The position numbers were made by a program, and so were the translations under genes. From the NCBI GenBank assembly GCA_003157745.1, contig PMKM01000064.1:18243-68044 (forward strand): a stretch of 49,802 bases of DNA. The letters are read 5' to 3'. The notes below the pieces were generated by a model. That model made no database searches, had not been told where the DNA came from, and saw only the letters and a program-made list of their open reading frames with translations. Position 1 is the first letter of the stretch; the number at the start of each line of letters is the position of its first letter. Positions 34,112-42,382 of this stretch are shown here, piece after piece. This DNA comes from Bryobacterales bacterium. GTDB lineage: Bacteria; Acidobacteriota; Terriglobia; Bryobacterales; Bryobacteraceae.

Positions 34112-34467
34112 GGTGGCTGCTGGTTGCGATCACGGTGGTGGCCACGGCGTTGAGCGACCTGCTGCAAAGCTACGAGTTGAAGCGGGCTGGGGAACAGTCC
34201 GTGGGCGCGCGCGGCATCGCGCGGCTGGCGGGGATGCTGGTGCGGCGGCGCTACCTGATTCTGTCGATCGTGTGCCTGGCGTTTTCGTTCTTCGCCTTCA
34301 TGGCGCTGGTGCAATCGCAGCCGCTCAGCTTCGCCGTGCCGGCCAGCGCGGCCAGCTTCATTTTGGAAACGATCGCCGCGAAGTTCGTGCTCGGCGAACA
34401 GGTGGGCCCGCGGCGCGCGGCCGGGACCATGCTGGTGCTTGGCGGCATTCTGCTTTTGGCGCGGTGA
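34108..34467 (+). CDS. four-helix DMT/EamA-type membrane protein (second of pair)
   Basis: The 119-residue protein has four membrane helices, with the end PLSFAVPASAASFILETIAAKFVLGEQVGPRRAAGTMLVLGGILLLA matching the EamA/SMR C-terminal hairpin. It is translationally coupled to the preceding four-helix gene, so a heterodimer is likely. Such pairs export drugs (EbrAB type) or flip lipid-linked sugars (ArnEF type). The choice cannot be made from sequence alone, but the adjacent membrane glycosyltransferase favours the lipid route. Confidence 0.8.
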   Translation: MRWLLVAITVVATALSDLLQSYELKRAGEQSVGARGIARLAGMLVRRRYLILSIVCLAFSFFAFMALVQSQPLSFAVPASAASFILETIAAKFVLGEQVGPRRAAGTMLVLGGILLLAR

Positions 34468-34505
34468 AGCGCCGGTCGGGCGAGGGAGGTTTCGATCGCG
34501 GGCAA

Positions 34506-34529
34506 CCGCTTCCTATGGTCGCGGCTCCG
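34506..34529. repeat. 24-base dispersed element (copy 4, single)
   Basis: CCGCTTCCTATGG followed by TCGCGGCTCCG lies in the 86-base gap between two convergent genes (stops at 34467 and 34554). Only one arm is present, as at 26593. Confidence 0.65.
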
Positions 34530-34553
34530 ATTGGCTCGGGATCGCGGCGCGCG

Positions 34554-35708
34554 TTATTCGCGCGGCGCCACCGGAACCAGCGCGCCGTTTTGAATCGTGT
34601 AATCGCGGCCGCGCCAGCGCAGCCTGTGGCGGGTGAAGCTGGTGGCCCAGATGCCGAATGCCATCGCGTCCCACAGCGGCACCAGCCACAGCTTGCGGGC
34701 GACGCCCGGTTGATGCAATCCCCAAACGGCGATCATCCACGTGAGCAGCCCACGCATGGCGAGATACGCTCCCCAATAGGCCAGCGCCGCGGCCGGCGGC
34801 GCGAACACGGCCGCGGCCACCAGCCACGGCACGGCCTGCGTGAAGAGCAATCCGAAGTGCCCCCACGGCCGCATGTGCCGCATCACCACCATCCAGCGCA
34901 GGCGCTTGTGGATCAGCTCGCTCATCGAGGCGAAATCGGCCACGGTCTCGACCGTATACGGCAGCAGCCGCACTTCGTAGCCCTGCTCGGCGATCAGGCG
35001 GCCGACCAGCAGGTCGTCGCCGGGACGGTTTTCGATGGCGCGGTATCCGCCGAAGCCGGCCAGGCGCTCGCGCGTAGTGGCGATGCTCGGCCCCAGCGCG
35101 AACTTGATGCCGTCGAGTTGCCAGGCGACGATAATGCCGGCGTAAAAGTCCGACAACATGCCGGTGGAATGCAGGCGGTCGGCGAAAGTCCTTTCGAGCG
35201 CCGTGACGTAGAAACAGGTGGTCGCGCCCACCTTGGGATCGGCCAGCGCCGCCACCATGGCGCGCAGATAATCCGGACCCACGCGGACGTCGCTATCGCT
35301 GATGACGACGACCGGGTGCGCGGCTTCGGCCACCAGGCGGTCGAGCTTGGCCACCTTGTCGTTGGCGGCGTCGCGGCCGGAGCCGTAGAGCACGCGGATG
35401 GTCCGCTCCGGGAAGGCGCGCTGCAATTCCTTGATCACCGGCAACGCGGGATCGTCGTAATCGCTGACGCAGAACACCAGTTCATAGTCCGGGTAGTCCT
35501 GATAGCAGAAGCTGGCGAAGTTCGCGTAGGCATCCGGATCGGCGCCGCGGATGGGCTTGAGGTTGCTCACGGCGGGCGTGTAACTCGCATCCGGCGGCGG
35601 CGCGCTACGCGCGGCGCGGAAGAAACGCCAGGTGCTGAAAATGGCGATCGCGTAATAAGCCAACGGCGCGGCGGCGATCACCAGCAGAATTATTTGGATC
35701 GAATTCAT
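34554..35708 (-). CDS. membrane glycosyltransferase, HpnI/ceramide glucosyltransferase-like (GT21)
   Basis: The 384-residue enzyme has an N-terminal membrane helix (IILLVIAAAPLAYYAIAIF), a GT-A catalytic region, and two to three C-terminal helices. Motifs typical of the GT21/HpnI group are VSNLKPIRGAD, VFCVSDYDDPALP, NDKVAKLDRL followed by VVISDSDVRVG (D1/D2), GDDLLVGRLIAEQGY, and HKRLRWMVVMRHMRPWG, the (K/R)xxRW acceptor motif. HpnI adds GlcNAc to bacteriohopanetetrol; ceramide glucosyltransferases glucosylate sphingolipids. Both occur in Acidobacteria-like lineages, and no hpn cluster is nearby to decide. It converges on the four-helix pair. Confidence 0.85.
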   Translation of the reverse strand: MNSIQIILLVIAAAPLAYYAIAIFSTWRFFRAARSAPPPDASYTPAVSNLKPIRGADPDAYANFASFCYQDYPDYELVFCVSDYDDPALPVIKELQRAFPERTIRVLYGSGRDAANDKVAKLDRLVAEAAHPVVVISDSDVRVGPDYLRAMVAALADPKVGATTCFYVTALERTFADRLHSTGMLSDFYAGIIVAWQLDGIKFALGPSIATTRERLAGFGGYRAIENRPGDDLLVGRLIAEQGYEVRLLPYTVETVADFASMSELIHKRLRWMVVMRHMRPWGHFGLLFTQAVPWLVAAAVFAPPAAALAYWGAYLAMRGLLTWMIAVWGLHQPGVARKLWLVPLWDAMAFGIWATSFTRHRLRWRGRDYTIQNGALVPVAPRE

Positions 35709-35864
35709 CGGAAACTCGGGCCGGCGGGGAGGGTCACCGGACGTCGCCCGTTAGTACAGGCTAGCATCGGGCGCGCGGCCGCGGAGCGCCGCTTGCCGAC
35801 GGATTGCCGGCGCTCTCCGGAACCCATTCCGACGAGCCGCCCGCGCTTGCGTTATGATGCTGTC

Positions 35865-38261
35865 TTGATTCGAAGATTGTTGGTTCCCCTTGGGCTGGCG
35901 CTGTTCGTGTTCCAGGCCCGGACGGCGGAGAAGTTCTCGCTCACGGTCGATAACATCATGCGCGGCCCGGCGCTGGTGGGTTACGCTCCCGCGCAGATTC
36001 GCTGGTCGTACGACAGCCAGCGCATCTACTTCGAGTGGAAGCAGGCCGGCGACAAGCGGGATGCGCCGCTCGATACGTACGTGGTCGACCGCGACGGCGC
36101 GCCTCCGCGCAAGCTCACCGATGCGGAGGCCAGGCAGGCGCCGCCCATCCGCGGCGGCCTTTCGCGCGACCGGCGCCTCACGGTCTTTTCCCGCGACGGC
36201 AATCTGTTCCTCTACGATTCCTCCAACGGCGAAGCGCGCCAACTCACCGATACCGCCGAAGCCTCGACCGATCCGCATTTCCTCGCCGACGGCAAACGCG
36301 TCTACTTCACCCGCGGCGGGAACCTGTTCGTAATGTCGATCGATTCGGGTTCGCTCGTGCAGATGACCGACATTCGCGCCACAGGTTCGCCGCGGGAGGC
36401 GCAGCCGGAGGTCTTCGGAGACGATTCCGCCGAGCGCGCCGCCGCCGGGCCGGTTCAGGCGCCCGCCGGCCGGAAGCCCTCGAGCGCCAGCCAGGAAAGC
36501 CTGAAGCGGGAGCAGAAGGAACTCTTCGAAACCGTGCGCGACCGCGCGGCGCGGCGCGAAGAGGCCGAGGCCAAACACAAGCGCGACCATCCGCGCAAAC
36601 CGTTCCCGCTCGGCGAGCGCCAGTCGGTCGCCGCCCTGCAACTTTCTCCCGACGAAAAATGCGCGATCGCGCTCATCGTCGAAGGCGCCACGGCCAGGCA
36701 CACCGCGGTTCCCCGCTGGATCACCGATTCCGCTTACACCGAGGAATCGCGCGGCCGCTCGAACGTGGGCGACGCGCAGGACCGCACGCGCCTGGCGGTG
36801 TTCGACGCCGCGACCGGCGAGATGAAATGGGTGGATCGCGGGCAGCCGGCCGCGCCCGCGGTTCCCGGCGCGGAGGCGAAGGAGCGCGAGATCGATCTCG
36901 CCCTGCCCGTCTGGAGCGAGGATGGCTCGAAGGCCGCGCTGCTCGGCCGCTCGGCCGACAATAAGGATCGCTGGATCTTCGCTCTCGATCCCGCCACCGG
37001 CAAGACGCGCGAGTTGGCCCACGACCGCGACGACGCCTGGATCGGCGGCCCCGGCGAATCCACGCTGGGCTGGATGGGGAATGGCCGCGAAGTTTATTTC
37101 CAAAGCGAGCGCACCGGCTATTCGCATCTGTACGCAGCAGCCTGGGAGGGCGGCGCGCTGCGCGCCCTGACCGCGGGCAACTGGGAAGTGCTCACGGTGC
37201 GCCAATCGCCCGACAAAGCCCATTTCTACATCACCGCGAATGCCGATTCGCCTTACGAGAATCACCTCTATGAAATGGGCGGCGAAGGCGGCCCGCTCAC
37301 CCGCCTCACCACGCGCCCCGGTAAGCACACGACCACCGTTTCGCCCGACCAGCACTGGATCGCCGACGTTTATTCGTACACCAACCAGCCGCCCGATCTT
37401 TTCGTCCAGGAGAACCGGCCGGCGGCCGAACCGCGCCGGCTCACCACCTCGCCCGCGCCCGAGTTCGCGGCCTACCCGTGGCTCGATGTACCGATTATCA
37501 CCTTCACCGCGCGCGACGGCGTCGAGGTGCCGGCGCGCCTCTTCAAGCCGGCCCGCTTTCGCAAGGGAGGACCCGCCGTGGTGTTCGTACACGGCTCCGG
37601 CTATCTGCAGAATGTGGACCGCTGGTGGAGCGCCAATTACTATCGTGAGTACCTGTTCTGCCACCTGCTGATGGAGCGCGGCTTCCTCGTCGTCGACGTC
37701 GATTACCGCGGCTCCGCCGGGCACGGGCGCGACTGGCGCACCGCGGTCTACCGCCACATGGGCGGCAAGGACCTCGGCGATATCACCGACGCCGCCCGCT
37801 ATCTGGTGGCAAAGCACGGCGTCAATCCTCAGAAAATCGGCCTCTGGGGCGGCAGTTACGGCGGGTTCCTTACCCTGATGGCGATGTTCACCCAGCCAGA
37901 CACCTTCGCCGCCGGCGCCGCGCTGCGGCCGGTTTCCGATTGGGCGTTGTATAACCATGGCTACACTTCGCAGATCCTCAACCTGCCGCAGAGCGACCAG
38001 GAAGCCTACCGCCGCTCATCGCCGATCTTTTTCGCCGAGGGTTTGCGCGGCTCGCTGCTGATTTGCCACGGCATGGTGGATTCGAACGTCGAGTTTAGCG
38101 ATACAGTACGGCTGGTTCAGCGCCTCATCGAACTGCGCAAGGAGAACTGGCAACTGGCCGTCTATCCGGTCGAGAGCCACGCATTCACCGAGCCGAGCAG
38201 TTGGGCCGACGAATACAAGCGCATTCTGGCGCTGTTCGAGCGGACGCTGGGCGGCAGGTGA
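35865..38261 (+). CDS. S9-family serine peptidase (DPP-IV/acylaminoacyl peptidase-like)
   Basis: The 798-residue exported peptidase has a signal peptide (IRRLLVPLGLALFVFQARTA) when started at TTG 35865, the only reasonable start in a frame open far upstream. A beta-propeller follows (about 30-540: PPIRGGLSRDRRLTVFSRDG, TLGWMGNGREVYFQSERTG), then an alpha/beta-hydrolase domain. The triad is Ser664 in GLWGGSYGGFLTL, Asp739 in CHGMVDSNVEFSD and His772 in VESHAFTEP. A charged stretch rich in Lys, Arg and Glu (about 200-250, with many EE/RR) interrupts the propeller. It degrades peptides in the periplasm. A terminator follows at 38396-38437. Confidence 0.92.
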   Translation: MIRRLLVPLGLALFVFQARTAEKFSLTVDNIMRGPALVGYAPAQIRWSYDSQRIYFEWKQAGDKRDAPLDTYVVDRDGAPPRKLTDAEARQAPPIRGGLSRDRRLTVFSRDGNLFLYDSSNGEARQLTDTAEASTDPHFLADGKRVYFTRGGNLFVMSIDSGSLVQMTDIRATGSPREAQPEVFGDDSAERAAAGPVQAPAGRKPSSASQESLKREQKELFETVRDRAARREEAEAKHKRDHPRKPFPLGERQSVAALQLSPDEKCAIALIVEGATARHTAVPRWITDSAYTEESRGRSNVGDAQDRTRLAVFDAATGEMKWVDRGQPAAPAVPGAEAKEREIDLALPVWSEDGSKAALLGRSADNKDRWIFALDPATGKTRELAHDRDDAWIGGPGESTLGWMGNGREVYFQSERTGYSHLYAAAWEGGALRALTAGNWEVLTVRQSPDKAHFYITANADSPYENHLYEMGGEGGPLTRLTTRPGKHTTTVSPDQHWIADVYSYTNQPPDLFVQENRPAAEPRRLTTSPAPEFAAYPWLDVPIITFTARDGVEVPARLFKPARFRKGGPAVVFVHGSGYLQNVDRWWSANYYREYLFCHLLMERGFLVVDVDYRGSAGHGRDWRTAVYRHMGGKDLGDITDAARYLVAKHGVNPQKIGLWGGSYGGFLTLMAMFTQPDTFAAGAALRPVSDWALYNHGYTSQILNLPQSDQEAYRRSSPIFFAEGLRGSLLICHGMVDSNVEFSDTVRLVQRLIELRKENWQLAVYPVESHAFTEPSSWADEYKRILALFERTLGGR

Positions 38262-38271
38262 AGTGGTCTCC

Positions 38272-38384
38272 GGCATATATCGGTTCATAACGAGGGTTAT
38301 GGGTACCATATGCCATCTAACAATCTTGTCGCGATGCCCAAGTGTGGGTAGCCTATAAGTACACCATCTCACGCGTCGAGATGG
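38272..38384. other. structured 3' region: two hairpins before the terminator
   Basis: Between the S9 peptidase stop and its terminator lie an imperfect 43-base palindrome (38272-38314; GGCATAT...ATATGCC outside, CATAAC/GTTATG inside) and a 7-bp hairpin (38364-38384; CCATCTC/GAGATGG). Together with the terminator they form three hairpins in a row, more than a plain 3' UTR needs. Confidence 0.5.
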
Positions 38385-38395
38385 GATTCTTATAA

Positions 38396-38437
38396 CCGGT
38401 TCGGCCGCTCATCGCTGGCCGGGCCGGTCATTTTTTT
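38396..38437 (+). terminator. intrinsic terminator after the S9 peptidase gene
   Basis: An 11-bp stem (CCGGTTCGGCC/GGCCGGGCCGG, two G-U pairs in RNA) with a 10-base loop is followed by TCATTTTTTT. This is the clearest Rho-independent terminator in the window, 135 bases after the peptidase stop and 100 bases before the GH8 start. Confidence 0.8.
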
Positions 38438-38538
38438 GCGTGCCACTCTGGAGGGGCGGCGTCAACAACTGAGCCGATGTCCCGGATGGGGGGATGGCGC
38501 GAGCGCCCCCAATCGTAATAATCTGGGAGTCGAACCAA

Positions 38539-39816
38539 ATGACCAACTCCGCCGTACCCCTTCTCCTTCTGCTCGGCTCCATCCCTTTGCTCGCGCAGCC
38601 GCAGCCCGCCGTCCCGGCTGGCGTGCATGCCGGCGCCGTCGCCACCGGCAATTACCGCAACCTATTCGTCGAAGCCGGCGTGCCGAATGCGGAAGTGGCG
38701 AAGAAACTCGACGCCGCTTTCCAGCAACTGTTTCACGGCGATCCCAAGACTCAGGCGGTCTACTATGCCGCCGGAAAGAACGCGAATGGCGAACTCGCCT
38801 ACGTGACCGACGTGGCGAACCACGATGTGCGCACGGAGGGCATGTCGTACGGCATGATGATCGCCGTCCAACTCGACAGGAAGGCCGAATTCGACGCGCT
38901 CTGGAACTGGTCGAAAACGTACATGTATCACGCCGAAGCGGACCATCCGGCGCGCGGCTTCTTCTCCTGGTCGCTGAAGACGGATGGCACGCCGAATTCC
39001 GAGACGCCCGCTCCGGATGGCGAAGAGTATTACACGATGGCGCTCTACTTCGCTTCCGGCCGCTGGGGCAACGGCACAGGGATCTACAACTACCGCGCGG
39101 AGGCTGACCGGCTGCTCACCGACATGCTGCATCGCGAGGTTCTGCATGGCCGGACCAAGCGTGGGCCTTACGCCTGCGGCAATATGTTCGACGAGCAGCA
39201 CAGCATGGTGCGCTTCGTGCCCGGAATGGAAGCGAACGGCTTCACCGACCCGTCTTACCACCTGCCGGCGTTCTACGAACTGTGGGCGCAGTGGGGTCCC
39301 GCGGTGGATCGCGCTTTCTGGTCCGGGGCCGCCGCGGCCAGCCGCGAGTTCTTTCAAAAGGCGACTAATCCAACCACAGGTCTGGCGCCCGATTACGCCA
39401 ACTTCGATGGCACGCCGTACAGCCAGCGATGGAACCCCGGCGCCGCGAACTTCCGCTACGATGCGTGGCGCACGGCGATGAACTGGTCGGTAGACTGGGC
39501 GTGGTGGGCGAAAGACCCCGCCGAGCGGGAACTGAGCGACCGCATCCAGGCCTTCTTCTCCTCCCAGGGAATGGAGACCTACGGAGCCGTCTACACGCTG
39601 GCCGGTAAGCCGTTGGTCGCGACCCATGCCGTGGGCCTGGTTGCCACCAACGCCGTGGCCAGCCTGGCCGCGACCAATCCGCGATCGAGGGAGTTCGCCA
39701 AAGCCCTCTGGGCGTGCTCCGTCCCATCGGGCGAAGGGCGCTACTACGATGGGATGCTGTACCTGCTCTCGATGCTGCATGTAAGCGGGCAGTTCCGCGC
39801 CTGGACGCCCAAGTAG
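38539..39816 (+). CDS. GH8 reducing-end xylose-releasing exo-oligoxylanase-like enzyme
   Basis: The 425-residue enzyme has a signal peptide (AVPLLLLLGSIPLLAQ) and the GH8 (alpha/alpha)6 barrel. The acid Glu100 lies in DVRTEGMSYGMMIAV and the base Asp290 in NFDGTPYSQRW. Their spacing (190) is close to that of Rex exo-oligoxylanases (Glu70/Asp263) and unlike endoglucanases, where the base is earlier. GRWGNGTGIYNYRAEAD and MVRFVPG also fit Rex. It probably trims xylo-oligosaccharides from the reducing end in the periplasm. ATG 38539 is chosen over 38494 because it starts the signal peptide. It has its own transcription unit behind the terminator. Confidence 0.9.
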   Translation: MTNSAVPLLLLLGSIPLLAQPQPAVPAGVHAGAVATGNYRNLFVEAGVPNAEVAKKLDAAFQQLFHGDPKTQAVYYAAGKNANGELAYVTDVANHDVRTEGMSYGMMIAVQLDRKAEFDALWNWSKTYMYHAEADHPARGFFSWSLKTDGTPNSETPAPDGEEYYTMALYFASGRWGNGTGIYNYRAEADRLLTDMLHREVLHGRTKRGPYACGNMFDEQHSMVRFVPGMEANGFTDPSYHLPAFYELWAQWGPAVDRAFWSGAAAASREFFQKATNPTTGLAPDYANFDGTPYSQRWNPGAANFRYDAWRTAMNWSVDWAWWAKDPAERELSDRIQAFFSSQGMETYGAVYTLAGKPLVATHAVGLVATNAVASLAATNPRSREFAKALWACSVPSGEGRYYDGMLYLLSMLHVSGQFRAWTPK

Positions 39817-39952
39817 CGGTTGTTCCGTAAGACAAAATCATTTGTCCGAAGGACCGGACAGCTTGAGTTCCTATGTGGACGATGGCGTCGCCGGGGCTCT
39901 GCAGCAACACGTCTGGCATCGGACTTCCAGACGTTAAATCCCGGTTTCAAAT

Positions 39953-40450
39953 ATGATAGTATGCGATCCGATGCCGCTGATCAATACTGTTCAGTCTCAC
40001 CATGCCGGCCCTCACGCCGTCGCTGGGTGGCAGTGGCTGCCGTTCCCTCAGAACGATTTGCACGCTGTGAACCGGGCGATTCATATCATTAACGCAAGAA
40101 TCAAGGGATCAAACACATGCGCCGCCGCTTTCAGAGCGCTGCCCCGCGGCCGATCGTTTGCGCAAGTGTGGGGGGACCCAGCCGTCTGGATCAGCTACGA
40201 TCCCGGTGTTTAACCGGGTCGATACGGCGCAACGCTTGGTAACGAGGTCACGATTACGGCGTACAGTTTGAGAATCGGATACTGGACCGTCGCGGCAACG
40301 CTCATACACGAGTTGGCGCATGTCGATGGGGCGCCGGGCAACAACCACGATGCGGAGGCGACACTGCGCAAGTGCCTGCTGGCGAACCTGGAAAATCCGC
40401 AGATTATTGGATTGGTGTTTGATCCAGCCGGTTGCGCCCGGTTGGCGTAA
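39953..40450 (+). pseudogene. HELAH metalloprotease-like gene broken by one in-frame stop
   Basis: One frame reads through from 39953 to 40450 except for a TAA at 40211-40213. The first part (86 residues: LHAVNRAIHIINARIKGSN, RSFAQVWGDPAVWISYDPG) continues after the stop as GRYGATLGNEVTITAYSLRI, then WTVAATLIHELAHVDGAPG with a HExxH zinc motif, and DAEATLRKCLLANL. A single CAA-to-TAA change would explain the break. The coding sequence on both sides looks intact, so the loss is recent, or the second part is made from an internal start such as TTG 40268. No signal peptide is seen. The gene sits 12 bases before the TIMP-like gene. The upstream gap 39817-39952 holds only a small hairpin (GACAAA/TTTGTC). 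Confidence 0.7.
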
Positions 40451-40462
40451 AGGAGAACTTCC

Positions 40463-40855
40463 GTGCTTCGCTGCGCCGCTTTATTCCTTTTTCTCGCCTC
40501 TAGCGCCTTTGCGTGCCGGTGCGTCGAGCCGCCGGCTTCGACTGCTTATGCGCACGCGTCAACCGTCGTCATGGTCAAGGTGCTTTCCACGCTCCGTGGC
40601 AACACGCCCACGGGCGTGGTGGTCCAGGCGCAGGTAAGCGAATCATGGAAGATTCCGGCTTCGGGCACGATTAGCATTGCCACCGACACGGACTGCGCGT
40701 ACCCGTTCTTAGTGGGTGAGGAATACCTTCTCTTCCTGGTGAAGGACCAAGCTGGGAACTATTCGACGGGTCGCTGTATGGGTAATCTGGTAAAGGCGTC
40801 GTCGGCCAAATCGGTCGCTTGGCTACGCACGAAAGCTGCCACTAAGGGAAAGTAG
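40463..40855 (+). CDS. secreted TIMP/NTR-like small protein
   Basis: The 130-residue protein starts at GTG 40463 with an excellent ribosome-binding site (AAAGGAGAA). The signal peptide (LFLFLASSAFA) is followed directly by CRCVEPP, the cysteine pair at the mature N-terminus that marks netrin-like/TIMP domains. Later features match: ASTVVMVKVLSTLRG, a central strand with ESWK, ATDTDCAYPFLVGEEYLLFLV, and NYSTGRCMGNLVKASSAK. Four cysteines could form two disulfides. TIMPs inhibit metalloproteases by placing the N-terminal Cys on the zinc. Here the gene is directly downstream of a HELAH gene, which makes an inhibitor or chaperone relationship attractive but unproven. Confidence 0.7.
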   Translation: MLRCAALFLFLASSAFACRCVEPPASTAYAHASTVVMVKVLSTLRGNTPTGVVVQAQVSESWKIPASGTISIATDTDCAYPFLVGEEYLLFLVKDQAGNYSTGRCMGNLVKASSAKSVAWLRTKAATKGK

Positions 40856-40886
40856 TGGATGAGCCCGCCGTGACGGGAATTCAGGG

Positions 40887-42173
40887 TCAAAGCACCGCTA
40901 ACCCGCCCCGGCTGCGCACTGCCGCGGTATCTGGCGCGCCGGCGCGGTAGGCGCCCAGGCCCTTCGCCATGCTCTCCAACTTGCCGGCGTTCGCCAGCAG
41001 CGCGCACGGCTGATCCGGGGTCTCGAACAGAGGCCCGTTATCGCGGATCAACTTGAAGAGCGGGCCGGCGAAGGCATCGTGCATGGTCGACGTGCTCACG
41101 TTGTGAGTGGCCACGACGGAGAACGGACAGGCCGTGACGTCACCGGTTGGATTCACGTGGATGATGCCTCGCCCGGCCGAGAGGCAGCCGCCGAGGGCTT
41201 CTTCGTCGATGGGCGAGTGAACCAGATAGGCGCCACCGGCCTTCCGGTTCCGATAGCTGACGATACTCGCGTGGAACCGCGCCCGCTGCTCCTCGGTCGT
41301 CGCAACTTGGGCCGCGCATTCGCCAGACGGAATCTGGTCGATGAAAAGCGCGAGCGGGCCGCTCTGAGCAAGCAGCGCGTCGATGTTCCGCTCCTGCGAC
41401 CAGTAATCGATATTCTCTCTGCCGATGGTGACCGAGAGGCCGGTCAGGACACCGGCGTCGCGAAGCCGGTCGAGACACTCGATCGCGCGTTCGAAGACGC
41501 CGCATCCGCGCCGCCGGTCGGTAAGATCGCGATCGCCCTCGATGCTCACCATGACTGCCGTGCTGCGGCAGCTTCGCAAAACGCGAAGATCGGCGTCGCG
41601 CAGAGCCGTGCCGTTGGTGAAGACCACGAAGAGGCGATCGGGAAAGTCCCGGAACAGGTTCGCAATGCCCGGCAACAGGAACGGCTCGCCACCGGCAATC
41701 ACGAAACCCATCACGCCCAGCGCGGCGGATTCCTCCACCACCCGGTGCCAACCGTCCACGCCGAGCGGCGGCCGCGCCACCGGCTGCCCCGCGGTGATTC
41801 CCGCCGCCGGGGCAAAGCAGCCGGCGCACCGCAGATTGCATCGCGAGGTCACACTGAGAATCAGAAACGGCGGCACGCACACGCCGTCCGCAAGCGCTTG
41901 GGCGCGCACGCCCTCCAGCCGCTCGTGCGTCCGCGCCAGGCGGATGAACGCCGCCAGGTGCCGCGGATGCCGCATGGCCCAGGGAACGAACACGCGCGCC
42001 AATCGCGCGTCGATGGTATCGAGCAGACGCGCGAGGCCGACAACGCGGCGCGAGAGCGAATCGGAGTGTGGAACCGTCGATTCAAGCATGGCAGTGAAAG
42101 GAGCGCACATGGATAGAAACGAACCGGCAGCCCCGATTGTTCCGTCCATAATCTCCCGCGACTCGCCGTCCAC
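40887..42173 (-). CDS. radical SAM protein with SPASM-like C-terminus
   Basis: The product has up to 428 residues; the start may be the ATG at 42173, 42110 or 42089, since no ribosome-binding site decides it. The radical SAM motif is Cys112-x3-Cys116-x2-Cys119 in TSRCNLRCAGCF, followed by the GGEPF motif (VIAGGEPFLLPGIANLF) and MVSIEGDRDLTDRRRG. C-terminal cysteines in GGCLSAGRGIIHVNPTGDVTACPFS and PDQPCALL suggest a SPASM-type auxiliary cluster. Such enzymes modify peptides or proteins or act in sporulation-like or hopanoid pathways; the substrate is not visible, and no precursor peptide was found nearby. It is divergent from the tetR gene with a 170-base shared region. Confidence 0.85.
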   Translation of the reverse strand: MDGESREIMDGTIGAAGSFLSMCAPFTAMLESTVPHSDSLSRRVVGLARLLDTIDARLARVFVPWAMRHPRHLAAFIRLARTHERLEGVRAQALADGVCVPPFLILSVTSRCNLRCAGCFAPAAGITAGQPVARPPLGVDGWHRVVEESAALGVMGFVIAGGEPFLLPGIANLFRDFPDRLFVVFTNGTALRDADLRVLRSCRSTAVMVSIEGDRDLTDRRRGCGVFERAIECLDRLRDAGVLTGLSVTIGRENIDYWSQERNIDALLAQSGPLALFIDQIPSGECAAQVATTEEQRARFHASIVSYRNRKAGGAYLVHSPIDEEALGGCLSAGRGIIHVNPTGDVTACPFSVVATHNVSTSTMHDAFAGPLFKLIRDNGPLFETPDQPCALLANAGKLESMAKGLGAYRAGAPDTAAVRSRGGLAVL

Positions 42174-42336
42174 GGCAACTGGAGAACGCGTGCGCGCCGA
42201 GCCAGCGATGGAACCGAAGCGGCTGCGGAGTGACTATCGCCGCCCGTGTTGACTGGGTCGTCGGAACGATGCGGGTTGAAGACCTGGAATCGGGCAATCG
42301 GATGCATCTTTGGCCGTTAATGGGACCAGCGGCGGC

Positions 42337-42379
42337 TTGACACATGACCCAGAGTCAGTTAATATCCGAACTAGGGTCA
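42337..42379 (+). promoter_or_regulatory. strong sigma70 promoter with TGAC palindrome (tetR control region)
   Basis: TTGACA (42337-42342), 17 bases, TAATAT (42360-42365): the best promoter in the window. A 13-base palindrome TGACCCAGAGTCA (42345-42357) fills the spacer, and GGGTCA (42374-42379) repeats its half-site after the -10. This is suited to autorepression by the TetR protein. It also shows that the ATG at 42344 cannot be the translation start. Confidence 0.75.
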
Positions 42380-42382
42380 ATT

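Noticed and set aside
34113-35864. Upstream extension of the S9 peptidase frame by about 580 residues
   Set aside because: The extension runs antisense through the glycosyltransferase gene and across the intergenic repeat; homology and a signal peptide begin only at 35865.
35751-37958. 735-residue minus-strand open frame opposite the S9 peptidase
   Set aside because: It mirrors the codon bias of the peptidase gene, has no recognisable domain, and no ribosome-binding site was seen.
42110-42252. 47-codon plus-strand ORF (starts MDRNEPAAPIV) with a good Shine-Dalgarno (AAAGGAG)
   Set aside because: It overlaps the 5' end of the radical SAM gene in antisense, has no promoter or homology that I recognise, and the AGGAG may be chance. 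It could be a precursor peptide, but there is no support.
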